From NCBI RefSeq assembly GCF_946479275.1, contig NZ_CAMLFE010000001.1:1-64000 (forward strand): DNA of 64,000 bases. The letters run 5' to 3'. Both the position numbers and the translations under genes were made by a program. Below the pieces are notes generated by a model, which worked only from the letters and a program-made list of their open reading frames with translations, did not search any database and had not been told where the DNA came from. The DNA is from an uncultured Bartonella sp. GTDB taxonomy: Bacteria; Pseudomonadota; Alphaproteobacteria; Rhizobiales; Rhizobiaceae. Shown here piece after piece: positions 34,922-44,137 of the stretch. Each line of letters starts with the position of its first letter. The stretch's first letter is position 1.

Positions 34922-35989
34922 ATGTCGGAACAAAAATTTTTACAAAGCAAAATCCCAACCACCGTCATAACCGGATTTTTGGGTTCCGGAAAAACCACGA
35001 TGATAAGGCATTTATTGGAAAACGCACAAGGCAAACGCATTGCTCTCATCATTAATGAATTTGGCGAGCTTGGCGTGGATGGCGGTTTGCTCAAAGGCTG
35101 CGGTCTTGATAATTGCCACGATGATGATCTCATTGAACTCAATAATGGCTGTATCTGTTGCACGGTTGCCGAAGAATTTATTCCGACTATGACGAAACTG
35201 CTTGAGCGTGAGGATAGGCCCGATCATATCGTGATCGAAACATCAGGTTTGGCACTTCCCCAGCCGCTTGTCGCAGCATTCAATTGGCCTGAAATCAAAA
35301 CACAGGTGACTGTTGACGGGGTGATTACCGTGATTGACGCTCCGGCTGTGGCCGAAGGCCGGTTTGCCGATGATATTGACAAAATCAATGCGGAACGGGC
35401 CGAGGATAGTTCGATTACCCATGAAAGCCCGCTCGAAGAATTGTTTGAAGACCAAATTCATGCGGCTGATCTCATCGTCCTCAACAAGGTCGATCTTATC
35501 GACGAAGACACGCTTGACGAAGTGCGCAATATCATTTCAAGTCATAGCGACAGAGTTCCCCAAATGGTCACGTCGAGTTTTGGCAGCATTGGAACCGATC
35601 TTATATTGGGGCTTGGCGTCGGCACCGAGAGCGATATTGAAAACCGCAAATCCCACCATGAATTGCACCATGCAAATGGCGTTCCGCACAATCACGACGA
35701 ATTCAAAAGCTTTGTCGTTAACGCACCATCAATCCATGATCCCAAGGCTTTGATCGAGCGGTTGAAAACGATCATTGAAGAAAATGATATTTTGAGGCTC
35801 AAAGGTTTTGTCAATGTGGTTGGAAAACCGATGCGTCTCGTTGTTCAAGCCGTCGGTCAGCGGATTGATTCCTATTTTGATCGCCCCTGGCAAAAAAACG
35901 AAGAGCATAAAAGCCATCTTGTTGTTATCGGCCTTCACGAAATCGACGAGGAGAAGGTGCGCAAAACTATTGAAGCGCTTGATGTCTGA
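34922..35989 (+). CDS. cobW: CobW-family GTP-binding metallochaperone
   Basis: TVITGFLGSGKTTMIRHLLE; NGCICCTVAEEF; IVLNKVDLID; C-terminal CobW_C fold (RLKGFVNVVGKPMRLVVQAVGQRIDSYFDRPW). Confidence 0.94.
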   Translation: MSEQKFLQSKIPTTVITGFLGSGKTTMIRHLLENAQGKRIALIINEFGELGVDGGLLKGCGLDNCHDDDLIELNNGCICCTVAEEFIPTMTKLLEREDRPDHIVIETSGLALPQPLVAAFNWPEIKTQVTVDGVITVIDAPAVAEGRFADDIDKINAERAEDSSITHESPLEELFEDQIHAADLIVLNKVDLIDEDTLDEVRNIISSHSDRVPQMVTSSFGSIGTDLILGLGVGTESDIENRKSHHELHHANGVPHNHDEFKSFVVNAPSIHDPKALIERLKTIIEENDILRLKGFVNVVGKPMRLVVQAVGQRIDSYFDRPWQKNEEHKSHLVVIGLHEIDEEKVRKTIEALDV

Positions 35990-38900
35990 TGCATTTGCTT
36001 CTTGCCCAGAAAGGAACCATAGCCGAACAGGATAAGGCGATTGATCTTGGACAATCGCCAGCCGATGTTATTTTTCTTTCGGCGGCTGATACCGAATTGG
36101 CAAGCCTTTCGGTTGCAAAAGCCGCGTTGAAGAAAACAACGTCTTCGCTGAGGCTTGTCAATTTGCTTTCGCTTTCGCACCCCATGTCGGTTGACACCTA
36201 TGTCGAAAAAACCGCGTCATATGCGAAATTGATTGTATTGCGCGTGATAGGTGGTGAAAGTTATTGGCCTTATGGCTTGCAAGTTCTCCACTCGCTGGCA
36301 CTGGAAAAAAATATCAAACTGGTGGTTTTGCCCGGTGACGATAAAATAGACGAAAATTTGCAAAAATTTTCTACTGTTGCCGAAGAGGATTGCCACAATC
36401 TTTGGCACTATCTTATTGAAGCGAGTGCGCAAAATATGCGCTCCTTTCTTGAATATTGTGATTATTTGCTGGGGCGCCACGAAAAGCCTGTCGAGGCGAT
36501 CCCCTTGATGAAGGCAGGTCTCTGGTCGCCGGATGACCCACCGTTAACTGTTGATGATCTCGTAAAACTTCACAATGCCACGCATGAACCGGTTGTAGCG
36601 ATCTGTTTTTATCGTGCTTTGGTGCAGAGCGGGCAAACAGCGAGCGTCGAAGCACTTATCGACGCTCTTCAAAAACGCGGCTTAATCGCGCTACCGATTT
36701 TTGTTTCAAGTCTCAAAGATGAATTGAGCGTTGCAATTGTCGATTCGATTTTTGACCGGCTTTCGCCCGATATTGTGTTGAATGCAACGGGCTTTGCGGT
36801 TTCAAAAGGGCATACGGGACGAAAACCCACTGTCCTTGAAAAGCGCGGTGCAATGGTGTTGCAGGTGGTTTTTGCCGGAAGCAGCAAAGAGCAATGGGAA
36901 AAAGATGGGCGTGGATTGACCGCCCGTGATCTCGCCATGAATGTTGCGCTTCCGGAAGTCGATGGGCGCGTATTTACCCGCGCTGTGTCTTTCAAATCGG
37001 CAGTGGAATATGATGACGAGACAGAATGTAATGTTGTCGTCCATAAACCTTTGAAAGACAGGGTCGACTTTGTTGCAGAGCTCACAAAAAACTGGGTAAG
37101 ACTGCGCAACAAGAAGCCCCATGAGCGCCATGTTGCCATTGTCATGGCCAATTATCCGGGAGGCGATGGCCGCTTGGGGCACGGTGTCGGGCTTGATACA
37201 CCGGCAGCCATGATTGTGACGCTTAATGCCATGAAAAACCAAGGCTACGAAATAGAAAATATTCCGGAAAATGGCAATGAGCTCATGCGGTTGATGATTG
37301 AAGGTCCAACCAATGAAGGGGTGAAGGGAAGGATAGTCCGGACAGCGCTTTCTTTGAGTCTTTACAAGAAGTTATTTCAATCACTTGATAAAAAGATTCA
37401 AGATGAAGTGACTGCACGTTGGGGTGCGCCGGAAGACGATGCCTATGTGGTTGACAACGGATTGGCCTTGCCGGTTTTAATGTTGGGGGAAACGGTTGTC
37501 GGATTACAGCCGGAACGCGCATTCGGAATGGACGCAAAGCAAGTCTACCACGCACCCGATATTGTTCCCACCCATCATTACCTTGCATTCTATTTCTGGC
37601 TCCGTTTTGTTTATAAAGCCGATGCTATTATTCATATGGGTAAACACGGCAATCTTGAATGGCTACCGGGAAAAGCTTTGGCACTCTCGAACCATTGCTA
37701 TCCTGAAATTGCTCTTGGACCGATGCCGCATATCTACCCGTTTATTGTCAACGACCCCGGTGAAGGAACACAGGCAAAACGACGCTCTTCAGCCGTTATC
37801 ATTGACCATCTGACCCCGCCTTTGACACGCGCGGAAAGTTATGGCCCGTTAAAAGATCTGGAGGGGCTTGTTGATGAATATTACGAGGCGTCGGGCGTTG
37901 ACCCGCGTCGTCTCGTAAAGCTCAAAGGCGAAATACTTGATCTGGTGCGGCTTACCGGTCTCAATCATGATGCCGGAATTGAAGACCATGATAGCGATGA
38001 TCTGGCACTTGAAAAACTTGATGCCTTTTTGTGCGATCTCAAGGAATTGCAAATCAGGGACGGGCTGCATATTTTTGGCAAAGCGCCTTCCGGCGAACAA
38101 TTGGAAAATCTCCTTGTCGCAACGGCACGTGTTCCCCGTGGCGATGGAGAAAATGGCAGTTTACACCGCGCTATCGCCGATGATCTCGGACTTGCTTTCG
38201 ATCCGCTTGATTGTGTTTTTTCAGAAAAATGGCAAGGTGAAAAGCCTGAAATATTGAAGGGCATGACCGACAGCCTATGGCGCACAAATGGTGACACGGT
38301 CGAACGCATCGAGCTTCTGGCGCTGGCGCTGGTTTCCGGAAAGGTCACTCTTCCTCAAAACTTCACGAAAACAGCGCCAATTCTTAAAAATATTGAAGAA
38401 ACATTGCGGCCATTGATTTTAAGTTGCGGCAAGGCGGAAATTGACGGGCTTTTAACCGCTCTTGACGGGCATTTTGTCGAGCCGGGGCCATCCGGTGCCC
38501 CGACACGCGGGCGGCCGGATGTATTTCCGACAGGGCGCAACTTTTTTTCGGTCGATACAAGGGCTGTACCCACACAATCGGCTTGGCAATTGGGTAGAAA
38601 ATCGGCCGAGCTTCTCATTATCCGCTACGTACAAGACCACGGTGATTGGCCGAAGGCCTTTGGCCTCACCGCTTGGGGAACCGCCAATATGCGCACCGGT
38701 GGTGACGATATTGCGCAGGCTCTCGCACTTATCGGCGTCAAACCTTTGTGGGATGCGGCATCCCGCCGTGTGACCGGTGTTGAAGTTATTCCTGTAGCTG
38801 TTCTTGGTCGGCCACGTGTCGATGTGACGTTAAGGATTTCCGGTTTCTTCCGCGATGCATTTCCCGAACAGATCGCCTTGTTCGATCAGGCGGTGCGTCT

Positions 38901-39738
38901 TGTTGCCTCGCTTGACGAGGAGGAAGAGGATAATCCGCTCCATGCGCATTATTTGAAAGACGTTAAAACGCTCACTGAAACCGGAAAGAGTACAAAAGAG
39001 GCGGAAAGAGAAGCCGGTTTTCGTGTTTTCGGCGCTCGTCCGGGTGTTTATGGAACCGGCGTTCAGGAGCTTCTTGACAAGGGCGAATGGAATGACCGTA
39101 ACGACCTTGGTAAAGCATGGATTGCCCATTCTTCATTTGCTTACGGTAAGGAAGACGGGGTTGCTGCACAAAATATGCTTGAAAACCGGCTTCATCATAT
39201 CAATGCCGTTGTCCAAAATCAGGATAATCGCGAACATGATCTTCTCGATTCCGGTGAATATTATGCTTTTGAAGGGGGAATGGCTTCGGCAGTCGCCGAT
39301 AAGCAGGGTGCTTTTCCGAAAGTCTATCACAATGATATGTCGCGCCCCGAACGGCCGATGATAAAAACTTTGCAGGAAGAAATCGGGCGGACACTCCGCG
39401 GGCGTGCTGTTAATCCGAAATGGATAGAAGGGGTTATGCGACACGGCTTTAAAGGTGCTGTCGAAATGGCTGCAACTGTCGACTATCTTTTTGCTTTTTC
39501 GGCTACAACAAATGCCGTATCCAACGAACAATTCGAGGCGATTTATAATGCCTATATCGACGATGAAACCGTGCGGAATTTTTTAATCGGAAATAATCCT
39601 GCAGCTTTAAGAGAAATGGCACATAAACTTGAACAGGCGATCCGGAGAGAGTTATGGAAACCGCGCTCCAATTCTGCTTTGTTTGAACTGGAAGAACTAC
39701 AGAAAGGCTCGATAACATGGACGCCAAGGAAAAGCTGA
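35989..39738 (+). CDS. cobN: Cobaltochelatase subunit CobN
   Basis: 1249 aa; ANYPGGDGRLGHGVGLDTPAAMI, ADAIIHMGKHGNLEWLPGKALALS, IYPFIVNDPGEGTQAKRRSSAVIIDHLTPPLT. ATGA-type overlap with the cobW stop. Confidence 0.96.
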   Translation: MHLLLAQKGTIAEQDKAIDLGQSPADVIFLSAADTELASLSVAKAALKKTTSSLRLVNLLSLSHPMSVDTYVEKTASYAKLIVLRVIGGESYWPYGLQVLHSLALEKNIKLVVLPGDDKIDENLQKFSTVAEEDCHNLWHYLIEASAQNMRSFLEYCDYLLGRHEKPVEAIPLMKAGLWSPDDPPLTVDDLVKLHNATHEPVVAICFYRALVQSGQTASVEALIDALQKRGLIALPIFVSSLKDELSVAIVDSIFDRLSPDIVLNATGFAVSKGHTGRKPTVLEKRGAMVLQVVFAGSSKEQWEKDGRGLTARDLAMNVALPEVDGRVFTRAVSFKSAVEYDDETECNVVVHKPLKDRVDFVAELTKNWVRLRNKKPHERHVAIVMANYPGGDGRLGHGVGLDTPAAMIVTLNAMKNQGYEIENIPENGNELMRLMIEGPTNEGVKGRIVRTALSLSLYKKLFQSLDKKIQDEVTARWGAPEDDAYVVDNGLALPVLMLGETVVGLQPERAFGMDAKQVYHAPDIVPTHHYLAFYFWLRFVYKADAIIHMGKHGNLEWLPGKALALSNHCYPEIALGPMPHIYPFIVNDPGEGTQAKRRSSAVIIDHLTPPLTRAESYGPLKDLEGLVDEYYEASGVDPRRLVKLKGEILDLVRLTGLNHDAGIEDHDSDDLALEKLDAFLCDLKELQIRDGLHIFGKAPSGEQLENLLVATARVPRGDGENGSLHRAIADDLGLAFDPLDCVFSEKWQGEKPEILKGMTDSLWRTNGDTVERIELLALALVSGKVTLPQNFTKTAPILKNIEETLRPLILSCGKAEIDGLLTALDGHFVEPGPSGAPTRGRPDVFPTGRNFFSVDTRAVPTQSAWQLGRKSAELLIIRYVQDHGDWPKAFGLTAWGTANMRTGGDDIAQALALIGVKPLWDAASRRVTGVEVIPVAVLGRPRVDVTLRISGFFRDAFPEQIALFDQAVRLVASLDEEEEDNPLHAHYLKDVKTLTETGKSTKEAEREAGFRVFGARPGVYGTGVQELLDKGEWNDRNDLGKAWIAHSSFAYGKEDGVAAQNMLENRLHHINAVVQNQDNREHDLLDSGEYYAFEGGMASAVADKQGAFPKVYHNDMSRPERPMIKTLQEEIGRTLRGRAVNPKWIEGVMRHGFKGAVEMAATVDYLFAFSATTNAVSNEQFEAIYNAYIDDETVRNFLIGNNPAALREMAHKLEQAIRRELWKPRSNSALFELEELQKGSITWTPRKS

Positions 39739-40343
39739 CGGAAGCGGAATTGAATGCCCGTCATGCCGAAAAAATGAAAAAGAAAGAGGCCGCGCGCAAA
39801 AAAATAGAAGCCGGTAAAACCAAAGAAAAAGGCCTTCTCATTGTTCATACGGGCAAGGGCAAAGGCAAGACAACGGCCGCTTTCGGGATGGTTTTTCGCG
39901 CTCTCGGCCAGAATATGAAGGTTGGCGTTGTGCAGTTTGTCAAGGGATTAAGGCAAACCGGCGAGCGCACCGCACTTGAAAAATTCGGCGATCAGGTGCG
40001 CGTTTATGCCCATGGTGAGGGCTTCACATGGGAAACGCAGGATCGTGAAAAAGACATTGCCGAAGCGCGAAAAGCATGGAACATTGCCAAAGAGATGATC
40101 CTCGACGACACCACGGATATGGTGCTTTGTGACGAGTTGAATATCGTATTGCGCTATGATTATTTACCTTTGGAAGAAGTGCTTGACGTGTTATCGAAGC
40201 GACCTTTCATGAAGCATGTTATCATTACCGGTCGCAATGCACGAAATGAATTGATTGAGGCTGCCGATCTGGTAACAGAAATGGAATTGGTCAAACACCC
40301 GTTCCGTTCCGGCATAAAAGGACAGAAGGGGATTGAATTCTGA
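39717..40343 (+). CDS. cobO: Cob(I)yrinic acid a,c-diamide adenosyltransferase
   Basis: LLIVHTGKGKGKTTAAFGMVFRALGQNMKVGVVQFVKG; LCDELNIVLRYDYLPLEEVL; IITGRNARNELIEAADLVTEM; PFRSGIKGQKGIEF. Confidence 0.95.
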   Translation: MDAKEKLTEAELNARHAEKMKKKEAARKKIEAGKTKEKGLLIVHTGKGKGKTTAAFGMVFRALGQNMKVGVVQFVKGLRQTGERTALEKFGDQVRVYAHGEGFTWETQDREKDIAEARKAWNIAKEMILDDTTDMVLCDELNIVLRYDYLPLEEVLDVLSKRPFMKHVIITGRNARNELIEAADLVTEMELVKHPFRSGIKGQKGIEF

Positions 40344-40771
40344 TGACCGCAACCTGGCAGTTCTGGGCGTTTCTTTCAGCAATTTTTGCTGCTTTAACGG
40401 CTATTTTCGCAAAAGTCGGTATAAGCGGTATCAATTCCGATTTTGCCACTTTGATAAGAACAATTGTTATCATTGCCGCTTTATGTCTGTTTTTAAGCAT
40501 CACCGGACAATGGCAACGTCCGGGAGTTATTCCAACAAAATCATGGGTTTTCCTTGTTCTATCGGGTCTTGCCACGGGTGCTTCATGGCTTGCTTATTTC
40601 CGCGCTCTGCAATTGGGAGATGCTTCCCATGTTGCTCCGATTGACAAATTATCGGTTATTTTTGTTGCCATTTTTGGCGTTACTTTTCTCGGTGAAAAAT
40701 TGACAGCCATTAACTGGACCGGTGTCGTACTGATCGGCGCGGGCGTTATTTTGCTGGCATTAAAAATATAG
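40343..40771 (+). CDS. EamA-family (DMT) half-size transporter
   Basis: 142 aa, one EamA repeat (TWQFWAFLSAIFAALTAIFAKVGISGINSDFATLIRT..., LGEKLTAINWTGVVLIGAGVILLAL); start overlaps the cobO stop. Confidence 0.85.
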   Translation: MTATWQFWAFLSAIFAALTAIFAKVGISGINSDFATLIRTIVIIAALCLFLSITGQWQRPGVIPTKSWVFLVLSGLATGASWLAYFRALQLGDASHVAPIDKLSVIFVAIFGVTFLGEKLTAINWTGVVLIGAGVILLALKI

Positions 40772-40794
40772 AAGAGCATAATTGTTCCGTCATT

Positions 40795-40834
40795 AAAACC
40801 GGTTCGGCAGCTTTATGCGAACCGGTTTTTTTTA
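40795..40834. terminator. Terminator between convergent EamA and TSUP genes
   Basis: aaaaccggttcg...cgaaccggttttttttaaa. Confidence 0.85.
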
Positions 40835-40873
40835 AAGCTCTATGATGATATTCTGATGGAGAGGCTTTAACTC

Positions 40874-41662
40874 TCAAAGGTTCAGCCATTGCCGCAACGG
40901 ATTGTCATGAGCTTCCAAGAGTTTATAGGCAAGAATAACGCATACGATGACCAATAGCGGCTTTATGAGCTTGGCGCCGGTTTTCATGGCGACGCGGGCA
41001 CCCAATTGTGCACCGATAAATTGTGCTATTCCCATAGCAATGCCGATTTTTATATTGATCGAACCCATGATGGCAAAAGTCAGGAAACCACCGAGATTGG
41101 ATGAAAAGTTCAACAGTTTCGTATGGGCTGTCGCTTTGAGGATTCCAAATCCCGAGAGGGAAACAAAGGCCAGCATATAGAAAGAACCGGCACCCGGACC
41201 GAATATGCCGTCGTAAAAGCCGACAAGTGGCGCCATAGTCAGCGAAAAGATGATTGGCCGCATCCGCTCCTGTTTATCAATGTCGTTGAGGTTCGGCTTG
41301 AATGCAAAATAACAGGCAACAACAATGAGCAGAACGGGCAGGAACGCTTGAAATAATTTGACAGGAATGAGGGTCGCAACCAATGCGCCGATAACACTTC
41401 CGATAAAGGCCATAGTGGCTTGGAGGATTTGTTTCCTTATATTGACATGCCCACCACGGGCATAGGCCACCATTGCAGAAAATGACCCGAAAAGTCCCTG
41501 CAACTTGTTTGTACCTAGTGTTTCAACTGGTGGAAGACCCGAAAGCATAAGGGCAGGTATGGTGATAAGGCCACCGCCACCGGCAATCGAATCTATAAAA
41601 CCGGCAAGCAAACCGGCAAAAATCAAAATCAGAACAGTCGGGTCAAAAAGGAATTCCAGCAT
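40874..41662 (-). CDS. TSUP-family (TauE/SafE) membrane transporter
   Basis: IFAGLLAGFIDSIAGGGGLITIPALMLSGLPPVETLGTNKLQGLFGSFSA; GFYDGIFGPGAGSFYMLAFVSL. Confidence 0.9.
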   Translation of the reverse strand: MLEFLFDPTVLILIFAGLLAGFIDSIAGGGGLITIPALMLSGLPPVETLGTNKLQGLFGSFSAMVAYARGGHVNIRKQILQATMAFIGSVIGALVATLIPVKLFQAFLPVLLIVVACYFAFKPNLNDIDKQERMRPIIFSLTMAPLVGFYDGIFGPGAGSFYMLAFVSLSGFGILKATAHTKLLNFSSNLGGFLTFAIMGSINIKIGIAMGIAQFIGAQLGARVAMKTGAKLIKPLLVIVCVILAYKLLEAHDNPLRQWLNL

Positions 41663-41821
41663 TGGCGAATATTACCTGAACAGAATAGATTAAGGAATAA
41701 TAGAATAATTTAGATAAAGAAACGTCAAACGTTGCATTCATGCACTTGTGTTTTTTGTGCAATATTGGCAAGCTCTGCTTTTAGTTCAGCTCTCCTAACG
41801 TGGCAAGAAGCGGAGTTTCGC

Positions 41822-42259
41822 ATGTTTGACAGCATCGCAAATTATTTTTCCCGTCATAATTCGGTTCGTAAAGTGGCCGAAAATCCGGCAACAGCGGCCG
41901 AACTTCTCTTGCTCATCCATTTAGGCTTTGCCGACGGCAAACATACGCCAAGCGAAACTGCCGCTTTTTCAAAAATTGCTGAACAACAATTCGGTGTATC
42001 TCCCGATGCTTTGCCGGATGTCATCCAATATCTTTATGATTATGGCTATGAAACCACAACCGGTCAGGCTGCGGCTCTCTTTGGCGAATTGGCGCCGGAC
42101 CGGCGTATTGCACTTATCGAGAATTTGATGACAATTGCCGCTGCCGATAATCATGTCGATGCCGATGAAGTTGCGCTCATCCATCGGATAGCAGCCATTC
42201 TCGGTGTTCCTTTACAAGAGGTTGAGCGGATTTATAATACCGTCAAAGAACGCGCTTGA
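41822..42259 (+). CDS. TerB-family (tellurite-resistance/DUF533-like) protein
   Basis: MFDSIANYFSRHNSVRKVAENPATAAELLLLIHLGFADGKHTPSETAAFSKIA...AADNHVDADEVALIHRIAAILGV. ORF track opens at 41732; ATG 41822 fits the family. Confidence 0.78.
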   Translation: MFDSIANYFSRHNSVRKVAENPATAAELLLLIHLGFADGKHTPSETAAFSKIAEQQFGVSPDALPDVIQYLYDYGYETTTGQAAALFGELAPDRRIALIENLMTIAAADNHVDADEVALIHRIAAILGVPLQEVERIYNTVKERA

Positions 42260-42274
42260 AAGGCAAAACCGGAC

Positions 42275-42661
42275 ATGGTCGATAGAAGCTCTATGCCGGT
42301 TTTTGTGGGCATAGGCATTTCATCATCTGCCACAACGGGTGACATGGAAAAGGCGCTCGAAACTCTTGAAAAATGGAATATTGCGGCTTTTTCAACGCTT
42401 GAAGGTAAAAAATCCAACGGTCTTATTTTAAGCGCTTTGAAACGTCTTTCTGTTCCTCTCGTTACATTTTCGTCTGAAGAGTTGGAAACAATGACTTGTT
42501 TTCTAAAGAACCCTTCCGATATTGTTTTTCAACATACGGGCTGCCATGGCGTTGCGGAAGCTGCGGCTTTGGCGGCTTCAGGTAAAGGTGGTATTTTGCT
42601 CGTTGAAAAGACAAAAATTGGCGGGCTTACCATTGCTGTGGCAGGACGGAAGGAACAATGA
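42275..42661 (+). CDS. cobE: CobE/CbiG C-terminal-like cobalamin biosynthesis protein
   Basis: 128 aa; PVFVGIGISSSATTGDMEKALE, SVPLVTFSSEELE, HTGCHGVAEAAALAAS, ILLVEKTKIGGLTIAVAGR. Confidence 0.85.
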   Translation: MVDRSSMPVFVGIGISSSATTGDMEKALETLEKWNIAAFSTLEGKKSNGLILSALKRLSVPLVTFSSEELETMTCFLKNPSDIVFQHTGCHGVAEAAALAASGKGGILLVEKTKIGGLTIAVAGRKEQ

Positions 42662-43425
42662 CAGTATATTTTATTGGCGCAGGTCCGGGAGCATATGATC
42701 TCATTACAGTGCGCGGCCTTAATCTCATAAAACGTTGTCCGGTCTGCCTTTATGCCGGCTCGCTTCTTTCGGAAGAATTGATTGCCGAAATTCCTCATGA
42801 AGCACGCCGTGTCAATACTGGCCATCTTGACCTAGATGCCATTGTCGAAGAATTTGTCAAAGCCGAAAAAGAGGGAAAGGATGTTGCAAGGCTTCATTCC
42901 GGCGACCCTTCTATCTATAGCGCGATAGCCGAACAGATGGCAGCGCTCGACAAACTTGCAATCAAATACGAGGTGGTACCGGGGGTGGCTTCCTATGCGG
43001 CGGCAGCGGCAGCCATGAAGCAGGAATTGACACTTCCAAAGCTAAACCAATCGCTCATTTTGACACGGACATCGGTCAATTCTTCACCCATGCCGGAACT
43101 TGAGACATTGTCAAATCTCGGACAAGCAAAAGCGACCATGGCAATTCATCTTTCGGCAAAAAATATTGCCGCTATCCAGAAAGAATTATTGCCAATTTAC
43201 GGGGCCGATTGCCCCGTTATTGTGGCCTATCATGTAAGCTGGCCGGATGAAAAAATCGTTTCAGGCGCATTGGCCGATATTCATGAAAAAATAGCGCAAG
43301 AAAAAATAGAAAAGACCGCGATCATCTTTGTCGGAAAAGCGCTTCGGCCGGAAAAGCTCAACCGTTCGTCTCTTTATACTTTTCCGCACGGTCCGCTTGG
43401 CAAAACTTCTGCACCAAGTCAATAA
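42658..43425 (+). CDS. cobM: Precorrin-4 C11-methyltransferase
   Basis: MTVYFIGAGPGAYDLITVRGLNLIKRCPVCLYAGSLLSEEL; VARLHSGDPSIYSAIAEQM; VPGVASYAAAAAAM; ATMAIHLSAKNI. Confidence 0.94.
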   Translation: MTVYFIGAGPGAYDLITVRGLNLIKRCPVCLYAGSLLSEELIAEIPHEARRVNTGHLDLDAIVEEFVKAEKEGKDVARLHSGDPSIYSAIAEQMAALDKLAIKYEVVPGVASYAAAAAAMKQELTLPKLNQSLILTRTSVNSSPMPELETLSNLGQAKATMAIHLSAKNIAAIQKELLPIYGADCPVIVAYHVSWPDEKIVSGALADIHEKIAQEKIEKTAIIFVGKALRPEKLNRSSLYTFPHGPLGKTSAPSQ

Positions 43426-44137
43426 CATCTTTTTCCGTGTTCAATGTGACGACATCGGGCAGGGGCTTTCTGGTAATCATAATCACCGGAAGGCCGAGTT
43501 TGCGTGCAGCCTTCAACTTTGGAAAAGAGGCAGTCCCACCGGAATTTCTGCACACGAGACAATCAAAATGATGTTTGAAGAGAAAGTCATATTCTTCTTG
43601 TTCATTTTCCGGTTTACCAAGCACAATTTCTATATTGGCTTCGGGAACAAAATTTTCCGGTTTCTCGACCATACGTGCGACAAATGAAACATCTTTGCGC
43701 ACCAGAAATTCATTGACGTGCTGACGGCCTATCGCAAGAAAGCAGCGGCTATTTACAGGAATAGCGGCAACGGCTTCCGCAATATTATTCACCGTCAGCC
43801 ACTTGTCTTCTTTCCCCGCCTGCCAAAGCGGACGCTCGAACCGGATATAGCCGATTTTTTCTGCGCGCGCTGCCCGCCAGGCATGATCGGTTATAGTTTC
43901 AGCAAAAGGATGGGTAGCGTCAACAATAAGCCCTATATTTTCTTTTTCGATTGTATTGATAAGCCCGTCAATGCCGCCAAACCCGCCAATGCGATACCGC
44001 CCTGCGGGAATTTTCGGATGCGATGTGCGGCCAGCGAGAGACGAAAGAACAGGATAGTCCTCTTTGGCAAATTTTTCGGCAAGAGCATAGGCTTCGCTGG
44101 TGCCACCCAATAATAAAACTGTCCTACTTTCTCGCAA
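43358..44137 (-). CDS. cobK: Precorrin-6A reductase
   Basis: VLLLGGTSEAYALAEKF, GRYRIGGFGGIDGLINTIEKENIGLIVDATHPFAETITDHAW, DCLVCRNSGGTASFPKLKAARKLGLPVIMI. Confidence 0.92.
   Translation of the reverse strand: MRESRTVLLLGGTSEAYALAEKFAKEDYPVLSSLAGRTSHPKIPAGRYRIGGFGGIDGLINTIEKENIGLIVDATHPFAETITDHAWRAARAEKIGYIRFERPLWQAGKEDKWLTVNNIAEAVAAIPVNSRCFLAIGRQHVNEFLVRKDVSFVARMVEKPENFVPEANIEIVLGKPENEQEEYDFLFKHHFDCLVCRNSGGTASFPKLKAARKLGLPVIMITRKPLPDVVTLNTEKDVIDLVQKFCQADRAEKYKETNG

Noticed and set aside
41822-42259. Tellurite-resistance system suggested by the TerB-like gene
   Set aside because: A lone TerB-fold gene without terC/D/E/Z neighbours; TerB-like proteins are common outside ter operons.
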